DNA from: Arsenophonus sp046530735
Lineage (GTDB): Bacteria; Pseudomonadota; Gammaproteobacteria; Enterobacterales; Enterobacteriaceae
Assembly: GCA_046530735.1 (NCBI GenBank)
Contig: JBHEQV010000001.1
Location: 124,001-188,000, forward strand
Direction of reading: 5' to 3'
DNA length: 64,000 nucleotides
A program made the translations under genes and the position numbers. The notes under the pieces were generated by a model. That model had not been told where the DNA came from, ran no database searches, and saw nothing but the letters and a program-made list of their open reading frames with translations. Position 1 is the first letter of the stretch. Each line of letters starts with the position of its first letter. Positions 47,132 through 57,719 of the stretch are shown here, in pieces.

Positions 47132-48466
47132 TCATACCTTCATCCCACCCATTATTTTAGCTAATCCGCCTTTTTTTATTTTCTTTATCATGCGTTGCAT
47201 ATCATCAAACTGTTTAAGTATCCGGTTAACATCCTTCACCTGTGTGCCGGAACCAGTTGCAATACGTCTTTTGCGTGATCCTTTAATAATTTCTGGTTTT
47301 TGTCGTTCTTTACTGCTCATCGAATTAATAATCGCTTCCATTCTAATCAACACTTTATCATCCATTTGTGATTTAACTACATTAGGAACTTGGGATATGC
47401 ACGGAATTTTACTTAACATGCTTGCTATACCACCCATATTACGCATCTGTTTAAGCTGTTCAAGAAAATCATTTAGATCAAAACTATTCCCTTTTTTAAG
47501 TTTATGAGCAAGCTTCTCCACCTTTTCACGGTCAACTTTTCTTTCTATCTGTTCAATCAGCGATAAGACATCTCCCATACCAAGGATACGAGAGGCAATC
47601 CTGTCAGGATAAAAAGGCTCTAATCCATCAATTTTTTCCCCTATGCCTAAAAATTTAATAGGTTTACCCGTAATATGGCGAATTGATAATGCGGCACCAC
47701 CACGAGCATCACTATCAATTTTCGTTAAAATAACACCGGTTAATGGCAACGTTTTATTAAACGACTTAGCGGCATTAGCCGCATCTTGCCCGGTCATTGC
47801 ATCAACAATAAATAGGGTTTCAATTGGATTAATAGCGCGATCGATTGCATGAATTTCTTCCATCATGTATGCATTAACATGCATACGCCCAGCAGTATCA
47901 ATAATTAGCACATCATAAAATTTTAATTTTGCATGTTGTAAGGCATTAGTTGCAATCTCAACGGGTTTCTCGCTTGAAGTTGATGGAAAAAAATCAATGT
48001 CGATCGTTTGAGTTAATGTTTCTAATTGCTTGATAGCAGCAGGACGATAAATATCAGCAGAAACCACTAAAACTTTTTTATTCTGTTTTTCTTTTAATAA
48101 TTTTCCTAATTTAGCCACAGTGGTGGTTTTACCCACCCCTTGTAATCCGACCATAAGAATAACGGCAGGAGGTTGTACGGATAAATTTAAAACGCTGTTA
48201 TCCTCACCCATCGCTCTAATAAGTTCATTTTTCACAATTTTAATAAATTCTTGGCCTGGTGTTAGACTTTTATTTACATTTTGACCTACTGCACTTTCTT
48301 TCACTGATTGAATAAAATCACGTACGACTAGCAAAGCAACATCAGCTTCTAATAATGCCATACGAACTTCACGTAATGTTTCTTTAATATTATCTTCAGT
48401 CAATCTTCCACGACCACTAATATTTCGTAATGTACGCGAAAGTCTATCAGTTAAATTATCAAACAT
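47132..48466 (-). CDS. ffh: Signal recognition particle GTPase Ffh, C-terminal tail lost
   Basis: Binds signal sequences with 4.5S RNA and delivers ribosomes to FtsY at the membrane. 444 residues, against 453 in E. coli. N domain: MFDNLTDRLSRTLRNISGRG, EVRMALLEADVAL. G domain: GLQGVGKTTTVAKLGK (P-loop), SADIYRPAAI, IDTAGRMH, LTKIDSDARGGAAL, FLGIGEKIDGLEPF. M domain: LNDFLEQLKQMRNMGG, INSMSSKERQKPEIIKGSRKRRIATGSG. The frame ends GGMKV; one missing base (GGT for GGGT) near 47133 would restore GMMPPGFFSD, as in the family. The lost tail is beyond the RNA-binding helices, so function is likely kept. The M domain also has fewer methionines (MIKKIKKGGLAKI) than E. coli. Confidence 0.96.
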   Translation of the reverse strand: MFDNLTDRLSRTLRNISGRGRLTEDNIKETLREVRMALLEADVALLVVRDFIQSVKESAVGQNVNKSLTPGQEFIKIVKNELIRAMGEDNSVLNLSVQPPAVILMVGLQGVGKTTTVAKLGKLLKEKQNKKVLVVSADIYRPAAIKQLETLTQTIDIDFFPSTSSEKPVEIATNALQHAKLKFYDVLIIDTAGRMHVNAYMMEEIHAIDRAINPIETLFIVDAMTGQDAANAAKSFNKTLPLTGVILTKIDSDARGGAALSIRHITGKPIKFLGIGEKIDGLEPFYPDRIASRILGMGDVLSLIEQIERKVDREKVEKLAHKLKKGNSFDLNDFLEQLKQMRNMGGIASMLSKIPCISQVPNVVKSQMDDKVLIRMEAIINSMSSKERQKPEIIKGSRKRRIATGSGTQVKDVNRILKQFDDMQRMIKKIKKGGLAKIMGGMKV

Positions 48467-48749
48467 CTTCTTAACTCAATTCTATTAAATGGATCTGTTG
48501 TCAGTTAATTTTTAATATAAAATCATGATAATTCAATTTTTATTCGAGTTTCATAAGAATAGTTGTCATTTCCTAGAAAATAGTATGAATTTAATAATTT
48601 AATTTTAATTTTAAACCAGTCTTTTATAGATTGCAATGGAGTTTTATTACTCAATACTGATTGAGCAATTCCTGATTGTACAGCAAAGCATATTGATGAA
48701 AAGTGATCTGAAACTCTTCATCAGAATTGAAATGATAACTTTATATATT
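48467..48749. other. Upstream region of ffh
   Basis: No gene. It should hold the ffh promoter; I could not single out a convincing -35/-10 pair. AAGAAG precedes the ffh ATG directly. Confidence 0.35.
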
Positions 48750-50117
48750 GAGTTATGCTTATTTTTGCTATATGAGGTTTAAAAATGACAGCCTATCCTC
48801 ACTGATTGATTTCGTAAATAATATTAACAACAGAGATATGATATAGCATGAAAAGTGTACCATAAAGGTATCTACGAAATTAGATATTACTTATGTTTCT
48901 TGCATCAACTCATACGTAATGGTTCTAGGTAAGCTGATAGCACTGCTGTTGAGAATGAGCTTTAAAGCCATACTGCGATAACGTGCTGAACACTGCCTTA
49001 TTGATTAGCGTTCATGGCATCGTTTGTAATGATTATTTGCCGCAGTGAACCATACAAAACTGATATTGGCGATCTTGAGATTAAAGCTCTTAAGATTAAG
49101 ATCGCAATAACAACAAATATACCTTAACAGCTCCTTGTTGCCGCCTTATCTGAAATGTGCAAAAATGGCGAAAAGCTTGCTATTATGGCTGTTATACCGA
49201 TATAACTGTGGTTTTTATGTGAGCCCTGAGTGCTTCTTGGTCAAAAAGCACATGGTCTTTTGCCAAAATACCATCAGCAGAATGAAACAGTAATGGATTA
49301 AAGAGCATTGCCAATGGCAGGGTTGCGTGATTTAACGATAGGCCTAATGTTTATTTCTTAGCTGAAGGCATATGTCATTCTATTAGGCAAACTGATTGCC
49401 TTTGCCTGTTAGTTGTATTGGCGGCACTGCGCATGGACGTAAGGAGTTCGTTGCAGTTGAAGATGGTTATTGAAATTAAAATCGAACTGGGCCCGAACTT
49501 CTGGATAACCGCAAATGCGCGTGACTTAACCGTATTTTCAGGCTTACTACGAGAGATGGTTCTTTAGTTTTTAAAATGTAATGGTAAAAATATTTCCGGA
49601 CATGTAGTATAAATGCTGTTTGGTGGTATACAAAATAGCTAATGTTCTAGCTTCACCAAAAAAGGCATGTAACTAAAAGTTAAGCATGAGTTGCAGGAAA
49701 TTTATCTATTAGAAAGTTGCTATGCCCTAATAAGCCTTTGATAATTTGTTAGCAAGGGTTTCAGGGTACTATTCAGCGATGAGAATGTTGAAGAATAATC
49801 AAAAAGAACTACTGGGATTCTATTCCTTCCCGTTAGCGCACTGGGCATCATAAGAACACCCGAATCAAATTAAATTAATTTTTGCAACAGTGATCAAGCC
49901 TATGAAAGGGATGCGTGGAAAAGTGTTGTTCGAACAACATAATCCTTTTATGATATTTAAGCTACTTCTATCTGCTTAAAAACTGGAACTGGCTAATTGG
50001 ATTTAACCTGTTTATCCTATAATCGATAAACAGTATTCCATTTAAAGGGTGGAGAACAGATTTTCGATGCATCAGCAATGTAACCTGATTAGCATACAAC
50101 AGATTTACTAATAATTC
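48750..50117 (+). mobile_element. IS256-like insertion sequence, decayed copy E
   Basis: About 1.37 kb with both ends (GAGTTATGCTTATTTTTGC and the inverse of GAATTATTAGTAAA). Traces include DVRSSLQLKMVIE (GRKELVAVEDGY in another frame) at about 49435-49475 and NQVNQFLQQ-like 3' readings. No intact frame. The ffh-side end is 280 bp upstream of the ffh start. Confidence 0.72.
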
Positions 50118-50419
50118 AACGGCTTTTAAAAAAAGCTAATCAGCTTGTAGTTCATCGGCTAAAAAAATTCATTACCTATTGCGCAATGTATTGGGGTAAA
50201 AACTGGTTTCAACTACTTATAATTTATTCAATATGATCTTGATTATCTTATTACATAAAGTTCATTGTTAGAAAATTAAATTCTTCTTTAAAAGGAAATA
50301 AAAAGCCATCTTTTTCTGTTAAAAGCAGATAAAATCAGTTTGGATCTATTGTAAGTTAAACTTTCATTGGAGCGTGTATTTCTTTCTAACAGTAATTCTA
50401 TTGTCTACTTCTCAAGGCT
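50118..50419. other. Spacer between IS256-like copy E and repeat X2
   Basis: About 300 bp, AT-rich, no gene seen. Confidence 0.4.
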
Positions 50420-52150
50420 GAGCGCCGGTAAAAAGTAGGCTGGTCGCCATACAGAATGCATTTATATGAGATTTGTTTGCAGGAATCCTTTCATCAGAAT
50501 TACGAATCCACGACCCCTGGTTTTCCAGATTCTTGCAAGCTCTGTCATCTTTAACGCCTTATTATATCTTCGGTAATAGTTTGCCTAGTTGACGTTTTAA
50601 CAAGAAACTATAATAATGAACCATCTTAACATGACACGGTAAATATAGCTAGTATAGTGCTAAATCATCTCTTCCTGCCTCAAGATCTGCTACTGATACT
50701 GCTTAATCAAGAGGTGGTCATAGTAATAATGTACAACCACCCACGCTCGGTAATGGCGTAGTTTTAACGTGAATACCAAGACATTTAAGATAGCACTTGA
50801 GGCATTTCACATTATACGATCCTCTTTTGTCTTTTTAACGAAGTGCACTTTTCAGTAACGTATTTATTATGTCTTCAGTGGTAACCCCCTGCCGATGCTT
50901 CATAACATGGATACTCCACAGATCAGGAAGCACTAGGATTTACCATGTCATTACTGTACGCAGCAGGCGGATGACAGGGCCTCGACAGATTTTTTTAGCC
51001 ATTCTTTTTTAAGAACAGCTCACGCCAACGTAGCATATTTAATATCTAGACAACCAGAAGGTGACGAAAACATAAAGATGCAGATGTTGATTGAGTTCTC
51101 AACTATAAGTTTACAAGGCGTATAAGATGCCAATTTTAATATCCTATTTGTATGCCCACTGAAGCATAATATAGGTGAGATCGCGAAACAAAACGTTGAG
51201 TAGCAATGAGTTATTATTAAAAAAAGGAAAATAAAATGGGCATAGTAAAAGTAATATTTGCCTGTCGCAGTTGAGTAAAATATGAACCTGCTATACCTAA
51301 CCATTGCTAGATAAATTTGACGGCACATGAACTGCAGGATTTTAATTTGCAACTTTTACAGAAAAATAGAGATGGAAACATTCAGGAGAGGCACAGCAGT
51401 AGCCATCCAGATACAACAATAGCACAAGTGCTGCAGGCAAACATTCGATTGATAGATAAACTGATCTACGAATTTACACTTTTAACGTGTTTTAAGAAAA
51501 TTATTCCAGACATCATCAATGGTAAAAAGTACTTTAGTTAGATACTATATAGTAAATCTAAATAAATTATTCTCTGAGCATCCCTCCTTACTCAGAGAAA
51601 TAGAAATTTTATACTGTTTGCATTCGTCTTATCTTATCGGCCAAGTTATCTTTGTGTCTCTTACAGTAGGCAAAGGAGATGGAGAATTATCCCTAGTTCC
51701 CTTAATAAGTGATATGAAATCATGATTAAGGATACTTTCAGTTATTACCACTCAATCTAAATTATATCCAGCGTTATCAGCTTAGCTCTGTGAGTTAATA
51801 AAAACTCTGGATTATTGTGAGTAGAAACGGGTAATACTTGCATGTTGAAAATTGTGGACCAAGTCGTATTATTACTGTATGATTCTTTAATTGTGTCATA
51901 AAAATCAAGTCGGTCTATCATTAATTCATTTCTGGAGGGAGATCATAAAACGCTTTAGTTGTAAACAGGCGGCATAAAATGTGAAGTTGTGTTTTGTCTT
52001 TCTGATTTTACCCGGTTTATGATTTATAGGAGAACTCATCCTAGCTATCTGAATGAATTCCTGAAAAATTTATATATCGCAGAGTATAAAATAGTACTCA
52101 GATCATAACTATCCCTTAAGCAAGATAGTTACGCCGCTCACAGACCATAG
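50420..52150. repeat. 1.75-kb unidentified repeat X, copy X2 (inverted relative to X1)
   Basis: The better-preserved copy for the shared plus-strand protein trace: a frame at 51317-51541 reads MTAHELQDFNLQLLQKNRDG, then SSHPDTTIAQVLQANIRLID, and KKIIPDIINGK; a second frame (51519-51725) continues in another phase. Some upstream readings also look protein-like (AIQNAFI, DPWFSRFLQALSSLTPYYIF). I cannot name the product. Confidence 0.7.
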
Positions 52151-52552
52151 TGTTTTATGTTTTAAAAACTTTATTTAAAAAAAGTTAGCTATTTTTTTGA
52201 AAAGTATAATGATAAGCTATCATTTAAAATCCTAAACCTTTTAATAACTAAGAATACATCCAACAATTATAAGCATTAGATAATAAATCTATTTGCTTCC
52301 GGTCGGTGAAATATATGAAAATTCAACTCTGCTGAGATTGCTAAGCAGACCTCCAAGAAAACGTATGGTAGTATTAGTTGGAATATCTATTTTAATTTTT
52401 ATTTCTATTTATCTTTTATAACGTCATATTGTAAATAGTTGCAAATAAAAAATCTGATGAAATAATTTTATATAAGCGCCAGGTAATTTTCTGCTGCTCA
52501 ATGCTATTAGTTATGTTAAAATTAATCTTTTCGTTATACTAATCTACATATT
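52151..52552. other. Upstream region of gsk
   Basis: A short plus-strand trace (about 52325-52420) reads SRPPRKRMVVLVGISILIFI, one membrane helix after a basic stretch, probably the N-terminus of a lost inner-membrane protein. A TATACT box at about 52535 could be the gsk -10; no clear -35. Confidence 0.35.
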
Positions 52553-53860
52553 ATGAAATTCCCTGGTCAACGCAAGTCTAAGCACTATTTTCCTGTTAGT
52601 CTCCGAGATCCATTATTATTCAGCCAAGAGTTAATCAATAGTGAAAGTGATCATGCATATATAGTTGGTATAGATCAAACCTTGGTTGATATTGAAGCAA
52701 AGGTTGGTGATGATTTTATTAAACGTTATCAACTCAGTCATGGACACTCACTAGTTATTGATGAGATTACTGCCGAAGAACTTTATCGTGAGTTAACAGA
52801 GTTCAATCTTATTAGTCATGAATTTGCTGGTGGCACGATAGGGAATACTTTACATAATTACTCGTTATTAGCTGATGATAGATCTGTATTATTGGGTACG
52901 ATGTGTAATAACATTCAAATTGGCAGCTATGCATACCGTTATTTATGCCATACTTCGAGTCGAATGGACTTAAATTATTTACAAGGTGTTGATGGTCCTA
53001 TTGGTCGTTGCTTTACCCTGATTACGGAAAATAGTGAACGAACATTTGCAATTAGTCCTGGGTTAATGAATCAATTGCGTCCTGATAGCATCCCAGAGAA
53101 AATTATTGCAGAAGCATCAGCATTAGTTATTACTGCTTATCTTATTCGCTGTCAACCTGGCGAACCGATGCCAGCTGCAACGATACAAGCAATAGAATAT
53201 GCTAAAAAACATGATGTACCAGTGGTACTAACATTAGGTACTAAATTTGTTATTGCTGATGACCCTTACTTTTGGCAAAATTTTCTCGCTAAATATGTTT
53301 CTGTTGTGGCAATGAACGAAGATGAAGCGTTAGAGTTAACAGGCATTAATGATCCACTATTAGCTGCCGATAAAGTACTTGATTTAGTTGATTTAGTACT
53401 TTGTACTGCTGGTTCTGACGGACTTTATATGGCTGGTTATACTGAATCAACTTATAAAAGAGAAACTCAACATCCTCTATTATTTGGTGCCATTAAACAA
53501 TTTAATCATTATGAATTTAGCCGGGCAATAAGGAAAAAAGATTGTCAGCTTCCTTTCAGAATCTATTCCCATATTGAGCCTTATATGGGTGGACCAGAAA
53601 AAATTATGAATACCAATGGAGCTGGTGATGGTGCACTGTCTGCTTTATTACACGATATTACTGCTAATCATTTTCATCGTTTAAATATTCCTAATTCAAC
53701 AAAACATTTTCTACCCTATTTGACATACTCTTCCTTAGCACAGGTATGTAAATATGCTAATAGAGTTAGTTATCAGGTACTTATACAGCATTCACCACGT
53801 TTAACGCGAAGTTTGCCTGAAAAAGAAGATAGTTTAGAAGAATCTTACTGGGAACGGTAG
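52553..53860 (+). CDS. gsk: Inosine-guanosine kinase
   Basis: PfkB-family sugar kinase that phosphorylates inosine and guanosine to IMP and GMP in purine salvage. 435 residues, against 434 in E. coli, aligned from end to end: MKFPGQRKSKHYFPV, IVGIDQTLVDIEAKVGDDF, FAGGTIGNTLHNYSLLADDRS, SYAYRYLCHTSSRMDLNYLQ, GRCFTLITENSERTFAISPG, AMNEDEALELTGI, the PfkB C-terminal signature NTNGAGDGALSALLHDI with the catalytic Asp, and EDSLEESYWER at the end. Convergent with ybaL, as in E. coli. Intact; salvage from the host would explain its retention. Confidence 0.97.
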   Translation: MKFPGQRKSKHYFPVSLRDPLLFSQELINSESDHAYIVGIDQTLVDIEAKVGDDFIKRYQLSHGHSLVIDEITAEELYRELTEFNLISHEFAGGTIGNTLHNYSLLADDRSVLLGTMCNNIQIGSYAYRYLCHTSSRMDLNYLQGVDGPIGRCFTLITENSERTFAISPGLMNQLRPDSIPEKIIAEASALVITAYLIRCQPGEPMPAATIQAIEYAKKHDVPVVLTLGTKFVIADDPYFWQNFLAKYVSVVAMNEDEALELTGINDPLLAADKVLDLVDLVLCTAGSDGLYMAGYTESTYKRETQHPLLFGAIKQFNHYEFSRAIRKKDCQLPFRIYSHIEPYMGGPEKIMNTNGAGDGALSALLHDITANHFHRLNIPNSTKHFLPYLTYSSLAQVCKYANRVSYQVLIQHSPRLTRSLPEKEDSLEESYWER

Positions 53861-53867
53861 TTTTAAA

Positions 53868-53905
53868 AAATCAGAAGAAAGCCAATATTAATATTCCTCT
53901 GATTT
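53868..53905. terminator. Bidirectional terminator between gsk and ybaL
   Basis: AAATCAGA ... TCTGATTT with a 22-base loop, followed on the plus strand by ATTTTTATT and preceded by TTTTAAAA, which gives a U-rich tail on the minus strand as well. Eight base pairs. Its position between two convergent genes supports the call. Confidence 0.65.
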
Positions 53906-53982
53906 ATTTTTATTGGCTAGTTGGAGCCGAATCAGGTTTTAAGTATTTATCTAAATCTTTAGTATCTAATAATAAATTCTCG

Positions 53983-55668
53983 TCATTGATTATTAATAGC
54001 ACAACAGGGTGCTTTCTTTTTACCCAGGAAATGCGCCATAGTTTTGGCAATTTCATATTCACCAACAACGATATGATTTGCACCACGTTCACGAATATAT
54101 CTAACTTCATCATCATAATGAGCACGAACAATAATAGTGATATCAGGGTTTAATGACCTAGCTTTTTCAATAATTTCCCCTGCTTCATATCCATTTAAAA
54201 TGGTGACTAATAATGTTTGAGCGCAATCTATGCGAGCCAGCTTCATCAGTGCTTTATTTACCGCATTGCCAATTAGTGAGGAAAAGCCATTTTTGGTTAA
54301 TTCTTCAAATCGAGAACGTGCATTTTCGATAACAACAATCGGGATATCTTTTTGACGTAATTTTTTGGCCAGGATAGTACCAACGCGACCATAACCAACA
54401 ATAATTGCATGACCGCAAATATCGATAGGAATTTGTGTGACTTCTTCCTGTGTTTCTTCTAATAATTCTTCCTCTATCGTTTCAGTTTTTTTTAGATAAC
54501 GGTCAAGTAAGCTAAATAGCAATGGATTAATCATAATAGATACAATCGCACCGGCTAAAACCAGATTTGGTGCTTGACTATTAAATATATTGAGTGTTAT
54601 TCCAATTCCGGCCAGAATGAAGGAAAATTCACCGATTTGTGCTAAACTTATCGCAATAGTTAAAGCAGTACGACGATTATGACCAAATAGTCTAACTAAT
54701 AATAATGCGGCAAGTGATTTACCAATAGTAATGATTGCTAAAACTGCTAATACAGCAAGCGGATGTTCTATTAATATGATAGGGTCTAAAAGCATACCAA
54801 CCGACACAAAAAACAGAACTGCAAATGCATCTCGCAAAGGCAGCGTATCTTGTGCAGCTCGATGACTTAATTCAGATTCATTTAGGATCATACCGGCAAA
54901 AAATGCACCAAGGGCAAAAGAAGCATTAAATAAAGTTACCGCAGCATAGGCAATACCAAGCGCTAGCACTAAAACTGCTAGTGTAAATAATTCACGAGAA
55001 CCGCTTGCCGCAGTAAGAGCTAGTATCCATGGAATAAGTTGGCGACCGATGAAAAGTGTAATAATAATAAAAATAGCTACGTTACCAACGGTAACGATTA
55101 ACTTAATTGCGAGTTCATTAAAACTAGCATTATTGCTATGGATAATGCTAGCAATTCCTGGTAGTAATACCAGTGTCAAGACCATGACTAAATCTTCGAC
55201 AATCAGCCAGCCAATAGCAATTTTTCCTTGTTTACTATCGATAAGTTGACGTTCTTCTAGTGCTCTTAATAGCACTACAGTACTGGCTGTTGAGAGACAA
55301 AGGCCAAAAACAATTCCAGCAAATATCCCCCAACCAAATAACATGGCTAAACCAAGACCTAATAAGGTGGCGGTAATTATTTGAGTGATAGCACTAGGAA
55401 TAGCAATCGATTTTACGGCTAAAAGATCTTTTAATGAAAAATGCAAACCAACACCAAACATTAATAATATAACACCAATTTCAGCAAGCTCACTAGCTAA
55501 ATTTGTATTTGCAACAAAGCCTGGCGTAAATGGACCAATAATAACGCCGGCTAATAAATAGCCGACTAACGGTGATATTCTTAGTCGTTGTGCAATCATG
55601 CCAAATAGATAAGAAAGAGCTAAACCACCAACAATTGTTGGTATGAGAGATGATTCTGAATTATCCAT
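53983..55668 (-). CDS. ybaL: Cation:proton antiporter of the CPA2 family, YbaL (KefB-like)
   Basis: Inner-membrane monovalent cation:proton antiporter with a cytoplasmic RCK domain. 561 residues, against 558 in E. coli. Membrane part about 1-385: RISPLVGYLLAGVIIGPFTPG, LAEIGVILLMFGVGLHFSLKDL, GLCLSTASTVVLLRALEERQ, LIVEDLVMVLTLVLLP, FALGAFFAGMILNESELSHRA, FAVLFFVSVGMLLDP. TrkA-N domain from about 415: HAIIVGYGRVGTILAKKL, then VTILNGYEAGEI, RAHYDDEVRYIRERGANHIV. The last residues (KKKAPCCAINNQ) do not match E. coli; the next frame stays open to 53910, so a late frameshift is possible. Convergent with gsk. Confidence 0.95.
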   Translation of the reverse strand: MDNSESSLIPTIVGGLALSYLFGMIAQRLRISPLVGYLLAGVIIGPFTPGFVANTNLASELAEIGVILLMFGVGLHFSLKDLLAVKSIAIPSAITQIITATLLGLGLAMLFGWGIFAGIVFGLCLSTASTVVLLRALEERQLIDSKQGKIAIGWLIVEDLVMVLTLVLLPGIASIIHSNNASFNELAIKLIVTVGNVAIFIIITLFIGRQLIPWILALTAASGSRELFTLAVLVLALGIAYAAVTLFNASFALGAFFAGMILNESELSHRAAQDTLPLRDAFAVLFFVSVGMLLDPIILIEHPLAVLAVLAIITIGKSLAALLLVRLFGHNRRTALTIAISLAQIGEFSFILAGIGITLNIFNSQAPNLVLAGAIVSIMINPLLFSLLDRYLKKTETIEEELLEETQEEVTQIPIDICGHAIIVGYGRVGTILAKKLRQKDIPIVVIENARSRFEELTKNGFSSLIGNAVNKALMKLARIDCAQTLLVTILNGYEAGEIIEKARSLNPDITIIVRAHYDDEVRYIRERGANHIVVGEYEIAKTMAHFLGKKKAPCCAINNQ

Positions 55669-56056
55669 TAAATCTCCTCTTTTTGGGATGACAAAATAAA
55701 TACGTCATGTGGAATTCAAGCTTATTTGATCTGCTATAAACTAAAAAATCGATAAAATTACGTTATAAATAAGCATATTAACTATAATAACTATAATCTA
55801 TTATTGTATAATAGATTATAGTATAAACTATTATATTTTATTCATATTTGGTAATGGAATGTGTGCTCAAAAAAATAATAATAAAATCTTCAGATTGGAT
55901 TAATTAATTTAATACTCTTTATATATAAAGAGATTTTAAGTGTTGAAACGATATTAACTATCTAAAAAGACTAATGCAAAATGGCATTAGTCAATCATTT
56001 CTTTAATAAGAATCATCAGGTTGATGATTTACATTTCGTATATAAATAGCAAAATA
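55669..56056. other. Upstream region of ybaL
   Basis: Very AT-rich, no gene. Contains the 14-bp perfect inverted repeat listed separately. GAGG lies just upstream of the ybaL ATG. Confidence 0.4.
55790..55822. repeat. Perfect 14-bp inverted repeat, loop 5
   Basis: ACTATAATCTATTA, TTGTA, TAATAGATTATAGT, about 120 bp upstream of ybaL. All A/T except two pairs, so a chance or slippage origin is possible, but the arms are perfect. No U tract follows directly. Confidence 0.6.
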
Positions 56057-57433
56057 GAGTTATGATTATTTCTAGTGTATAGGGTTTTATAGATGGTGTC
56101 GTGTACCCTGTCTGATTGATTTCATGGATCATGTCAACAACAGAGAGATGATGTGTCATGAAAGTCTAGTCTACAGAGGTAGATACAAAACCAGATATTA
56201 TCTGTAATCCATTCCATAAATTTATTCGTAATAATGTGCCAGATAGCTGATAGCAGTACTGTTGAAACTAACCTCGAAGTTATGCGCTGCGATAAGGTTC
56301 CCATTCTCACCTTATCTATAGATATCATCCATAACGCTTATTTTCCACAGAGAATTATATAGATTGATATTAGCAATATTGAAATTAAAGTACTTAAGGT
56401 CAGGAGATCTCAGCGGCAACGGAATATCCTTCTAAAACTCCTTACTCCACCACCTTATCTGAAATATTTAAAAAGCAGAAAAGAGTTGCTACTATAAAGT
56501 GGGTATCCCAGTGATGTAACATACTCATCGGTGATATTTTCACGAAGCTCTAAGTGCTGATTCTCTTGGTCAAAAAGCATATTGGGGACCCTCCCACCCT
56601 GTCAAAGATCATCAGTAAACTAAAATAGCAATGCCTTAAATATCATTAGCAATGGTAGTTATCTGATTTAATCGATATACGCTACGTTTATTTTTTAGCT
56701 GAAACCATAATCCCAGCCTGTCAGGAAAGATAATGATCTTTGCCTGCTGCTAATTTATCAGTGTCACTGTGTATAGGTAAGATCCATAAAGATCTCATTG
56801 CGTTCGAAGATGCTTATTAAGAGTCAGAAGCGAACTGGACCGAATTTTTCAATGGACTGCGAGCGCATGGCTTAAACATATCTCTCAGATTTGCTAATGG
56901 AGATGGTGCCTTTGATTTTGAATGCAAATAGAAAATATATTTCCAGACATGTAGTAGAAACGCTCTTGGGTATAAAATAACTAATTACTAGCTTCACTCC
57001 AGAAAGGCATGTAATCCAAGTTTAAGATAAGTTTCGAGAGGTCTTGTTAGTAGAGAGCTATGATGCCGCTAATAAAACTTAATGTTTTGTTGATAAAGAT
57101 TTTAGCGAAGCACTACCCTTCAGCAATGAAGATGCTGGTATTTTATGGCTTCCTGTCAGAGCACTTGGCGTCAATAAGAACGACAAATTTAATTAAATGG
57201 TTTTTTAGCAACAATTAGCCTATGAAGATAACATAAAAAGAAGTATGGGCTGAAAAGAACCATTTCAATGGTATTTAAGTTGCTAGAATCTGTTCAAAAA
57301 AGATTAAACTATCCAAGGAGATTCTCGAACTTCTGATCCTAGTGTTAACCAATGTTAAATATAAAATACAAAACAGATTTATGAAATATCAGAACAGAGC
57401 TTGATCGCCATATACTAGTTTTGCTAATAACTC
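56057..57433 (+). mobile_element. IS256-like insertion sequence, decayed copy F
   Basis: About 1.38 kb with matching ends (GAGTTATGATTATTTCTAGTGTAT and the inverse of GAGTTATTAGCAAAACTAGTATAT). Internal order is the same as in copies C and E; the SLRSKMLIKSQKRTGPNFSM-like reading at 56800-56850 is the shifted equivalent of the VAVEDGYRESEASW block. No intact frame. Confidence 0.72.
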
Positions 57434-57719
57434 GGAATTACTTCAATCAGTACTTGGAGTAAAACTCCATTGCAATCTATTATGGTTAAAAATTAAAGCT
57501 AAATTATTCAATAAACCCATATTATCTTATTGGAACTAAAAATTAGATAAAATAACAAAACATTATTGTAATAGAACTATTTTATAAATGCATTTTGAAG
57601 AATATAATGAACATATCTCAACCCTTTAACCATGCTGAAATGGCCAAACAGGTAAAGTAGGATCTCGCAGACTTTCGGTATTATAGTGACTAGATGCCTA
57701 ATCCTCCCTTATAATTGGA

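Noticed and set aside
47190..47852. Plus-strand frames of 69-105 codons opposite ffh
   Set aside because: They are antisense shadows of the conserved ffh frame.
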